The notes under the pieces are model-generated. The model was not told the DNA's origin, ran no database searches, and was given only the letters and a program-made list of their open reading frames with translations. 5,255 bases of DNA, taken from Actinomycetota bacterium. GTDB taxonomy: Bacteria; Actinomycetota; CADDZG01; WHSQ01. Of the stretch, positions 1 to 5,043 are shown in pieces. The translations under genes were made by a program, and so were the position numbers. The first letter of the stretch is position 1; every line of letters starts with the position of its first letter. The stretch spans positions 1 to 5,255 of the forward strand of contig JADDQX010000181.1 of the NCBI GenBank assembly GCA_016781115.1, in the 5' to 3' direction.

Positions 1-564
1 AAGACGTTGCGTCGCGGCTTGCAGGATGTCGCCGGCGACGGATCGATTGACCAGTCCCGCTCGCTCGGCCTCCTCGCCGGAGTAGGTCCGCCCCGACATC
101 AGCATCTCTTTGGCCAGCGCCGGGCCGGCCAGAAGCACGAGACGCTCGATGTTCTCGAAGTTGACGAGGATCCCGAGCTTCGACGACGGGATCCCTATCT
201 TCGAAGTTGTCTCTGCCACGCGGAAGTCGCAGACGCTGGCGAGCTGGAACCCACCGCCGAGAGCGGCTCCATGGATGGACGCGACCGTGGGAAGACGATG
301 CCGAGCGAGCGCGTCCAGCATGCGCTCGAACGCCGGCAGGAACCGAAGCGCGCCCGAACCCGACACAGCGGCGAGATCTGCTCCGGAGCAGAAGACCTTC
401 CCCGCTCCCCTGATGATCAAGACGCGCGCCCCGCTGCTGTCGACCTCGGCGAGACCCCCTACGATGGCGTCGCACATCGCGACCGACAGCGCGTTGCGAG
501 CCTCTGGCCGGTTCAGCGTCAGCGTCGCGATGCGGCCATCGTCATTAGCCTCTAACAGGATCAC
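1..564 (-). CDS. Crotonase-superfamily protein (enoyl-CoA hydratase/isomerase-like), 3' end cut by window
   Basis: Reading from a GTG at 564 gives 188 codons open to the window edge; the family is usually about 255-265 residues, so roughly the last 70 are missing. The start fits the family: about 18 residues precede the LNRPEARNAL motif (residues 17-26). The CoA-ester oxyanion-hole segments are visible as CSGADL (59-64) and HGAALGGG (98-105), and an EEAERAGLV segment (164-172) follows as expected. The two catalytic glutamates of true hydratases (rat Glu144 and Glu164, from memory) align with Gln107 in GGGFQLA and Ser127 in IPSSKLG, so ordinary hydration of a 2-enoyl-CoA is unlikely. Isomerase, decarboxylase, thioesterase or ring-cleavage chemistry on a CoA ester remain possible. 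The GTG start overlaps the stop of the biotin carrier gene as GTGA, and no strong ribosome site precedes it, so translation is probably coupled. Fold assignment is sure; the reaction is unknown. Confidence 0.93.
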   Translation of the reverse strand, partial: MILLEANDDGRIATLTLNRPEARNALSVAMCDAIVGGLAEVDSSGARVLIIRGAGKVFCSGADLAAVSGSGALRFLPAFERMLDALARHRLPTVASIHGAALGGGFQLASVCDFRVAETTSKIGIPSSKLGILVNFENIERLVLLAGPALAKEMLMSGRTYSGEEAERAGLVNRSVAGDILQAATQRL

Positions 565-782
565 GCTGGCTCGATCACCGCGATGACGTCCCCCTCTTGC
601 ACGACCTGGCCCTCAGCGACGCCGAGCTCGCCGATCGTCCCGGAGCTGGTTGCCTCGACCGGGATCTCCATCTTCATCGACTCCAGGATGCAGATCGTGT
701 CGCCCTCCTCGACCGGATCGCCCGCCCCGAGGAGCACCTTCCATACGTTCGCGACCATCTCCGCGAGGACCTCTTCACTCAT
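561..782 (-). CDS. Stand-alone biotin carrier protein (biotinyl domain, TB7.3-like)
   Basis: This 73-residue protein is a single biotinyl domain. It carries the biotinylation motif ESMKMEI (residues 34-40), with Lys37 as the residue that biotin ligase would modify. The flanking half-motifs GDPVEEGDTI (21-30) and AEGQVVQEGDVIAVI (56-70) form the symmetrical beta-barrel halves. Length and sequence resemble the small mycobacterial biotinylated protein TB7.3, and it lacks the long Pro/Ala linker of E. coli AccB. It should shuttle carboxybiotin between a biotin carboxylase and a carboxyltransferase in the cytoplasm. The ATG at 782 is chosen because AGGAG lies 9 bases upstream and the protein then starts at the usual N-terminus; upstream in-frame codons belong to an overlapping alternative frame of the preceding gene. 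Its start overlaps the end of the BKACE gene by 8 bases. A carboxyltransferase lies in the other minus-strand operon (3272-4870) and is a plausible partner, but no biotin carboxylase is in the window. Confidence 0.95.
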   Translation of the reverse strand: MSEEVLAEMVANVWKVLLGAGDPVEEGDTICILESMKMEIPVEATSSGTIGELGVAEGQVVQEGDVIAVIEPA

Positions 783-1668
783 GGGGGCTCGCTCCTGGGT
801 AGGCGCTGCGGTCCGGAGGATCTTGCAGTGACAGCAGGCGACGCGCCTCGACGGGCTCCGCAACCTCGCGGCCCGACAACTCCACGAGGTGTGCTGCCGC
901 CTCCACCAGCTCGCCATTCGAAGATGCCATGAAGCCCGAGGGAAGGTAGAAGTTGTCCTCGAGCCCCACGCGGACGTTGCCGCCCAGCGAACAGGCAGAC
1001 GCAACCAGCGTCCACTGACGACGGCTGATCCCGATCACCTCCCATGTCGATGCAGCCGGAAGCAGGCTCGCCATGTGGGCCAGCGTTCTCGGGTCGGCGG
1101 GCGCTCCCCCCAGCACCCCGAGGATCAAGGAGAACTGCACCGGCATCTTCAAGAGACCCATGTCGATCAATGGCTCGACGTTTCCGATGTGACCCGTATC
1201 GAAGCACTCGCACTCCGGCTTCACTCCGACGGAGTTCATCTGCTCTAGGAGGTAGATGATCTCGCTGAACGGGTTCGCGAACACGAAATCGAAGACGAGC
1301 GACTTCCGTTTGCGCGAGTACTTCGCGTAGTTCATCGACCCCATGTTGAGCGCACCCAGCTCCGGCTTCAGCGCGACGATCTGCTGCACCCGCTCCTCGA
1401 TCGGGATGCCGACGGCGCCGGTCGAGAGATTGATGATGATGTCGGGCACCTCCGCCAGGATGGCCTCGGTGATCGCTCGATACTCCTCGACCCGATAGCT
1501 CGGCGTGCCGTCGGGGTAGCGCGCGTGGATGTGCAGCACGGAGGCTCCCGCGTCACGAGCGCGCCGCGCCTCTTTGGCGTAATCCTCGGGGGTGTAGGGG
1601 ATGCCGGGGCACTGATCTCTGTTGGCCGCAACGCCGCTCATCGCACAGGTGATCACGCAGGGATCCAC
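775..1668 (-). CDS. BKACE family beta-keto acid cleavage enzyme (DUF849, Kce-like)
   Basis: This 297-residue protein matches the BKACE/DUF849 family in length and in motifs along its whole length. Family members are Zn-dependent TIM-barrel enzymes that convert a beta-keto acid plus acetyl-CoA into acetoacetate plus a new acyl-CoA. Zn ligands are visible as His46 and His48 in LHIHAR and Glu237 in VGLEDN. NLSTG (80-84, Ser82), VLGGAP (185-190) and Arg233-Asp238 are further family positions. From memory of 3-keto-5-aminohexanoate cleavage enzyme (Kce), the alignment is gap-free at the N-terminus. Its amine-binding Glu14 is Ala14 here, so an amino substrate is unlikely. The GTG at 1668 is chosen because it yields MDPCVITCAMSG, where the first beta-strand is complete and the His residues fall at 46 and 48. 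The ATG at 1641 would delete that strand. There is no Shine-Dalgarno sequence before 1668. It is the first gene of the operon with the biotin carrier and crotonase; the actual keto acid is unknown. Confidence 0.93.
   Translation of the reverse strand: MDPCVITCAMSGVAANRDQCPGIPYTPEDYAKEARRARDAGASVLHIHARYPDGTPSYRVEEYRAITEAILAEVPDIIINLSTGAVGIPIEERVQQIVALKPELGALNMGSMNYAKYSRKRKSLVFDFVFANPFSEIIYLLEQMNSVGVKPECECFDTGHIGNVEPLIDMGLLKMPVQFSLILGVLGGAPADPRTLAHMASLLPAASTWEVIGISRRQWTLVASACSLGGNVRVGLEDNFYLPSGFMASSNGELVEAAAHLVELSGREVAEPVEARRLLSLQDPPDRSAYPGASPHE
792..796 (-). promoter_or_regulatory. Ribosome binding site of the biotin carrier gene
   Basis: On the minus strand the bases read AGGAG, 9 bases before the ATG at 782. 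The site lies inside the 3' end of the BKACE coding region. It is the only good Shine-Dalgarno match near an in-frame start and decides in favour of the 73-residue product over a 147-residue reading that would begin at 1004. Confidence 0.7.
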
Positions 1669-1692
1669 GACGCGGAAAGCTAAACGATTATC
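1669..1692 (-). promoter_or_regulatory. Putative promoter of the BKACE operon in the 33-base divergent region
   Basis: On the minus strand two possible -10 elements precede the GTG at 1668. GATAAT (1692-1687) would give a leader of about 10-12 bases. TAGCTT (1682-1677), a TANNNT box 8 bases before the GTG, would suit a leaderless transcript starting at or next to the GTG. No Shine-Dalgarno sequence is visible in either case. No convincing TTGACA-like -35 box is found, and any -35 would lie inside the 5' end of upp. Which box is used cannot be told from the sequence. Confidence 0.4.
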
Positions 1693-1701
1693 CTCGGCCC
1701 C
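1689..1701 (+). promoter_or_regulatory. Putative -10 box and leaderless start region of upp
   Basis: TATCCT at 1689-1694 fits the actinobacterial -10 consensus TANNNT and ends 7 bases before the GTG at 1702, the spacing expected if transcription begins on the start codon itself. There is no purine-rich ribosome site between the box and the GTG, which supports leaderless translation. The -35 region would fall inside the first codons of the divergent BKACE gene and is not recognisable by eye. The box overlaps a GATAAT on the opposite strand. Confidence 0.45.
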
Positions 1702-2325
1702 GTGACTGTAACGGTGGTCGATCATCCACTGGCACAGCACCTCTTGCTCTCGCTGCGCGACGAGACCACACCTCCAGAGCAGTTCCGCCACGTCACGAAA
1801 CGGCTGACGACTCTTCTGATGCTGGAGGCGACCGCGGACTTCCCCACCCGCGAGGAATGGGTGACGACTCCGCTGGAGGAGACGAGGGGCCGCGTCCTGG
1901 CAGACGCTTTGGTAGCGGTCCCGATCCTCAGAGCGGGCCTCGGGATGCTCGATGCCGTCGTCGAGCTCTTCCCGACCGTCAGGGTGGGTTACCTGGGGCT
2001 GGAGCGGGACGAGGCGACCTTCGAACCGTCGGAGTACTACGCGAAGTTGCCGCGCCTGGAAGACGCTCTCACTTTCGTGCTGGACCCGATGCTGGCCACG
2101 GGCGGTTCCGCCAACGCGGCGCTGAAGTCGGTGAAAGAGGCGGGCGCTTCGTCGGTCCGGATGGTGTCGATCGTCGCGGCCCCCGAAGGCGTGGCCGCTC
2201 TGGAGCGGGAGCACCCCGACGTGCACATAGTCACGGCGTCCGTGGATCGGGAGCTCAACCAATCTGCGTACATCATTCCCGGGCTCGGGGACTTCGGCGA
2301 CCGGCTCTTCGGCACCGACCCCTAG
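1702..2325 (+). CDS. upp: Uracil phosphoribosyltransferase
   Basis: This 207-residue protein has the normal full length of the enzyme that makes UMP from uracil and PRPP in cytoplasmic pyrimidine salvage. The PRPP-binding loop is LDPMLATGGS (127-136). The type I PRTase segment VPILRAGLGMLD (73-84) and the C-terminal uracil-recognition segment YIIPGLGDFGD (190-200) are intact, as is AAPEGVAALE in between. The GTG at 1702 is chosen because MTVTVVDHPLA aligns without a gap to the known starts of the E. coli (ending KHPL) and M. tuberculosis (ending VVDHPLA) enzymes. No Shine-Dalgarno precedes it, so a leaderless mRNA is likely. It is divergent from the BKACE operon, convergent with the hydrolase, and stands alone. 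Its metabolic role has no obvious link to the neighbouring acyl-CoA genes. No damaged or missing motif is seen. Confidence 0.97.
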   Translation: MTVTVVDHPLAQHLLLSLRDETTPPEQFRHVTKRLTTLLMLEATADFPTREEWVTTPLEETRGRVLADALVAVPILRAGLGMLDAVVELFPTVRVGYLGLERDEATFEPSEYYAKLPRLEDALTFVLDPMLATGGSANAALKSVKEAGASSVRMVSIVAAPEGVAALEREHPDVHIVTASVDRELNQSAYIIPGLGDFGDRLFGTDP

Positions 2326-2326
2326 C

Positions 2327-2340
2327 GCCCCTCGCGGGGC
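2327..2340. terminator. Possible GC-rich hairpin between convergent genes
   Basis: GCCCC (2327-2331) and GGGGC (2336-2340) can pair around the loop TCGC, starting two bases after the upp stop codon. An alternative stem GGCC/GGCC (2338-2341 with 2345-2348) overlaps it. No T-run follows on either strand, so this is not a classical intrinsic terminator. GC-rich hairpins without a T-tract do occur at gene ends in actinobacteria, and the position between two convergent genes is right. The stem is only 5 base pairs, and such stems arise easily in GC-rich DNA. Confidence 0.3.
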
Positions 2341-2373
2341 CGGGGGCCGAGGCGGAAGGTCGATCGGGGTCGG

Positions 2374-3249
2374 TCAGTCCCAGCGCGGCAATCGCTTCAG
2401 GTAATCCAGGATGTGGCGGTTCGTCTCCTCTGGCTGCTCCTGCTGAGTCCAGTGCCCGCAGTCGGTGATCAACACCGTTTCGAGGTCCGGCACTCGCTCC
2501 TCCATCCCCTTCGCGAGGCCGGGATGCAGAACCGGATCGCCTTCGGCGGTGATCATCAGACACGGGACCTCCACCTTCATCCCGGCGATGTCTTCGGTGA
2601 GGTCCCAGTTGCGATCGAGGTTCCGGTAGTACTCGAGCGGCGGGGTGATCGAGCCTTTCATCCGGAACGCGTCGACATATGCAGCGATGACCTCGTCGGT
2701 GAAGACCTCCTTGCGGACGCAGGCGGGACCGGTGAAGAAGAAACGGAGGAAGCCTTCGGGGTCCCTCTCGAACAGGTCCTCGGCCGGGCCGCGCTTCTGG
2801 AACTGAAGGACGTAGTCGTTCTGCGAGGCCCCCGACTCGCGGATATAGATCGTGGGGGGAACCGGGGGCCGAGGAAGGTCGGGCGTGTTGAGCCCGACAA
2901 CGCCCGCCGTGCGCTGCGGATAGAGCCGGGCGAACGGCCAGGCGACCAGGCCGCCCCAGTCATGTCCCACCACGACCGCCCGCTCGTGCCCCAACGAAGG
3001 GATCACCTCAGAGACACACCGAGCCACCCACAACACGTCGTAATCCACGTCGGGTTTGTCGGAGCGACCGAAGCCGGGTAGGTCGATCGCAACCGCGCGG
3101 AAGCCGGCGTCGGCGACGGGACCTAGCTGGTTCCGCCACGAATAGGAGTACTCGGGGAAGCCGTGCAGGAACAGAACCAACGGCCCTTCGCCCTCTTCGA
3201 CGTAGAAGATGCGGATCCCGTTCGCGACCGCGTAGCCGAAACGAGGCAT
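2374..3249 (-). CDS. Alpha/beta hydrolase of the epoxide hydrolase type
   Basis: This 291-residue protein shows the complete epoxide-hydrolase layout. The oxyanion motif is HGFPE (29-33). The nucleophile elbow VGHDWGG (94-100) has Asp97 as nucleophile, the third acid is probably Asp238 in AEGDPVL, and the general base is His266 in DCGHWTQ. The cap domain holds Tyr146 in NDYVLQFQ and Tyr208 in YYRNLDRNW. These correspond to the two epoxide-polarising tyrosines of soluble epoxide hydrolase (human Tyr383 and Tyr466, from memory). Having both tyrosines and an Asp nucleophile favours epoxide hydrolysis to a diol; haloalkane dehalogenase is less likely. There is no signal peptide, so it is cytoplasmic. 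It starts 22 bases after the stop of the carboxyltransferase gene and has only a weak ribosome site (GAGAG), so it is probably co-transcribed with that gene. The natural substrate, perhaps an epoxide formed during fatty acid or terpenoid breakdown, is inference. Confidence 0.93.
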   Translation of the reverse strand: MPRFGYAVANGIRIFYVEEGEGPLVLFLHGFPEYSYSWRNQLGPVADAGFRAVAIDLPGFGRSDKPDVDYDVLWVARCVSEVIPSLGHERAVVVGHDWGGLVAWPFARLYPQRTAGVVGLNTPDLPRPPVPPTIYIRESGASQNDYVLQFQKRGPAEDLFERDPEGFLRFFFTGPACVRKEVFTDEVIAAYVDAFRMKGSITPPLEYYRNLDRNWDLTEDIAGMKVEVPCLMITAEGDPVLHPGLAKGMEERVPDLETVLITDCGHWTQQEQPEETNRHILDYLKRLPRWD

Positions 3250-3271
3250 CAGCGGGACACCGGCTCTCGCG

Positions 3272-4870
3272 TCATACCGGAAGCACCCCGTGCTTGCGCC
3301 ACGGCCGTTCGGTCTTCTTCGTGGCCGCGGAAGCCAGGGCTCTGGCGACGACTCGCCGGGTGTCCGCGGGATCGATGACGTCGTCGATGAAAGCCCACCC
3401 CGCCGCCACGTAGGGAGAGATCTGGTCGCGGATCATCCCCACCATGTTGTTGCGGGCCGCGTCCTGCTCCTCTTCGGGCAGCGCCTCGATCTGCTTGCGA
3501 AAGATGATGTTCACGGCTCCTTCGGGTCCCATCACCGAGATCTCCGCCGTCGGCCACCCGACGATGAGGTCTGGTTCGAAGGCGCGCCCGTTCATCACGT
3601 AGTAGCCGGCGCCGTAGCCCTTACGCATCACGACCGTCACCTTCGGCACCGTCGCCTCCGACACGGCGAACAGCATCTTCGCTCCGTGACGGATGATGCC
3701 TTGCTTCTCGACCGCGCTCCCGACGAGGAAGCCCGGACAATCCATGAGGAACACGAGCGGGATGTGGAAGGCGTCACACAGCCACACGAAGCGCGCCGCC
3801 TTGTCGGCTGCGTTGACGTCGAGAGCGCCGCCGAGGAACTTCGGCTGGTTCGCGACGATTCCTACCGCCCGGCCCCCGATCCTTGCGAAGCCGGTGACGA
3901 GGTTGCGCGCCCACTCCGGCTTCATCGGGAAGAAGTCGCCATCGTCGACGATCGCCGCTATCACCTTGTGGACGTCGTAGGCCTGGCGCGGGCTCGCGGG
4001 AACGATGTCGTAGAGGTCCTCAACCCGGCGGTCGGCGGGGTCGTTGCTCTCCATGACCGGCGTCTCCGTCAGGTTCGACGATGGGAAGTAAGAGAGGTAC
4101 TTGCGGATAGCGTCCAGGCAAGCGCGGTCGTCGGGAACCTCGAGGTCCGCGACGCCGGACACCTTGCAGTGCACCTTCGAACCGCCCATCTCCTCGGCCG
4201 TCACTTCTTCGCCTACGGCGGCCTTAACCAGGTGAGGACCCGCCAGCGCCATGTTCGAGTTGCCTCTCACCATCGGGACGAAGTCGGCGAGCCCGGGGAT
4301 GTAAGCGGTCCCCGCGGCCCCCGGTCCCATCATCGCCGCGACCTGAGGGACGACGCCGCTCATGATCACCTGCTCGCGGAACAGATCACCGGTGCGCGCG
4401 AACATGGAACCCGTTGCCTCCTGGATGCGCGCACCCGCGGAGTCGATAAGCCACACGAGCGGGATCCGTTCTCGCAGCGCGAGCTCTCTCATCCGCGTCG
4501 CCTTGATCTCGGTGACCATGCCCATGGAGCCGGCCATCACAGTGAAGTCGTACGCGATGACGGCAACCATCCGACCGTCGATGCGCCCGATGCCGGTCAC
4601 GACTCCGTCGGCCGGGGTGAACTTCCCCTGCATCGCGGGGGACTGAGATTGATGATGAGCGAGCAGGCCCCGTTCCTCGAATGAGCCTTCGTCGAACAGG
4701 AGGTCGATCCGCTCTCGGACCGTCAGCTTGTTCTGATCGTGCTGGCGCTGGACCCGGTCGGGCCCGCCCATCCCGAGGTACTCGGCCCTCTTGCGAACCA
4801 GCTCCTCGGCATGGCCCCGCATGTCTGGCCCGTCGTACGAATACGTCACCTGCGTGCGCTCTTGTGACAC
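3272..4870 (-). CDS. Acyl-CoA carboxylase carboxyltransferase (beta) subunit
   Basis: This 532-residue protein has the two crotonase-like halves of the PccB/AccD/MccB family at the usual length. It transfers CO2 from carboxybiotin to an acyl-CoA. The N-terminal half carries IDSAGARIQEA (142-152) and the oxyanion-hole segment GPGAAGTAYIPG (182-193). The C-terminal half carries MDCPGFLVG (376-384), GIIRHGAK (391-398), SEATVPKVTVV (404-414) and WPTAEISVMGPEGAV (439-453). The acyl-CoA selectivity position (Asp422 of Streptomyces coelicolor PccB, from memory) is Tyr424 in GAGYYVM, so acetyl- or propionyl-CoA should not be assumed. The GTG at 4870 is chosen because AAGGAAGGTGAG lies just upstream. 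An in-frame GTG at 4879 would sit too close to that site, and the ATG at 4939 has none. It is the first gene of an operon with the epoxide hydrolase. The biotin carrier at 561-782 is a possible partner; no biotin carboxylase gene is present here. Confidence 0.95.
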   Translation of the reverse strand: MSQERTQVTYSYDGPDMRGHAEELVRKRAEYLGMGGPDRVQRQHDQNKLTVRERIDLLFDEGSFEERGLLAHHQSQSPAMQGKFTPADGVVTGIGRIDGRMVAVIAYDFTVMAGSMGMVTEIKATRMRELALRERIPLVWLIDSAGARIQEATGSMFARTGDLFREQVIMSGVVPQVAAMMGPGAAGTAYIPGLADFVPMVRGNSNMALAGPHLVKAAVGEEVTAEEMGGSKVHCKVSGVADLEVPDDRACLDAIRKYLSYFPSSNLTETPVMESNDPADRRVEDLYDIVPASPRQAYDVHKVIAAIVDDGDFFPMKPEWARNLVTGFARIGGRAVGIVANQPKFLGGALDVNAADKAARFVWLCDAFHIPLVFLMDCPGFLVGSAVEKQGIIRHGAKMLFAVSEATVPKVTVVMRKGYGAGYYVMNGRAFEPDLIVGWPTAEISVMGPEGAVNIIFRKQIEALPEEEQDAARNNMVGMIRDQISPYVAAGWAFIDDVIDPADTRRVVARALASAATKKTERPWRKHGVLPV

Positions 4871-4874
4871 AGGG

Positions 4875-4886
4875 CTCACCTTCCTT
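4875..4886 (-). promoter_or_regulatory. Ribosome binding site of the carboxyltransferase gene
   Basis: The minus strand reads AAGGAAGGTGAG, containing AGGTGA complementary to the 16S rRNA 3' tail. The AAGG core lies about 8 bases before the GTG at 4870. It fixes the start there and excludes the in-frame upstream GTG at 4879, which lies within the site itself. Confidence 0.7.
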
Positions 4887-5029
4887 TGGGGCCCGTCGCC
4901 GGCGTAGAGCCGAAGTCTTCCGGGGCCTCGCTGACGCACAGGCTAGCGGCCCTGCGCGGCGGACGCCTAGGAGCATGGCGGGAACCATGGAGCGCCACCG
5001 GCCGTCTGAACCTCAAGAGGACCGACAGC

Positions 5030-5037
5030 AAGGAGGT
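5030..5037 (+). promoter_or_regulatory. Strong ribosome binding site of the lipoprotein gene
   Basis: AAGGAGGT is a near-perfect Shine-Dalgarno sequence. AGGAGG ends 7 bases before the ATG at 5044 and 4 bases before an in-frame GTG at 5041. The spacing favours the ATG at 5044 over the GTG at 5041 and over later in-frame ATGs at 5062 and 5083. Confidence 0.75.
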
Positions 5038-5043
5038 CGAGTG

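Larger units (their letters stand above)
4871..5043. promoter_or_regulatory. Divergent intergenic region between carboxyltransferase and lipoprotein genes
   Basis: These 173 bases should hold the promoters of both the carboxyltransferase operon (minus) and the lipoprotein gene (plus). On the minus strand TAGCCT (4945-4940) fits the TANNNT -10 pattern and would give a leader of about 60 bases, but no matching -35 is apparent. On the plus strand I find no convincing -10 box. No palindromic operator or riboswitch-like structure stands out by eye. The plus-strand frame of the lipoprotein is open back to an ATG at 4975, but only a badly spaced ribosome site supports that start. Confidence 0.35.

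Noticed and set aside
7..586. Two plus-strand open frames (7-555 and 110-586).
   Set aside because: Both are antisense to the crotonase gene, which shows clear family motifs; the plus-strand products have no recognisable features.
561..1004. A 147-residue reading of the biotin carrier starting at 1004.
   Set aside because: The additional residues are an alternative frame of the BKACE gene with arginine/serine-rich composition. A good ribosome site and the family N-terminus place the start at 782.
775..2262. A 495-residue minus-strand reading that would extend the BKACE protein far upstream through upp.
   Set aside because: The extra N-terminal part lies antisense to the intact upp gene, has no family resemblance, and the BKACE first beta-strand begins right after the GTG at 1668.
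2340..2874. A perfect 13-base direct repeat, CCGGGGGCCGAGG, at 2340-2352 and 2862-2874.
   Set aside because: One copy is in the upp downstream gap, the other encodes a proline-rich loop of the hydrolase. One such match is expected by chance in 5 kb of GC-rich DNA, and no further copies are seen.
2413..3081. A 222-codon plus-strand open frame.
   Set aside because: It is antisense to the epoxide hydrolase gene, whose full catalytic set is intact; the composition is that of a shadow frame.
3290..4684. A 464-codon plus-strand open frame opposite the carboxyltransferase gene.
   Set aside because: It is antisense to a clear carboxyltransferase, is His/Arg-rich with no recognisable motif, and is of the kind GC-rich genes produce on the opposite strand.
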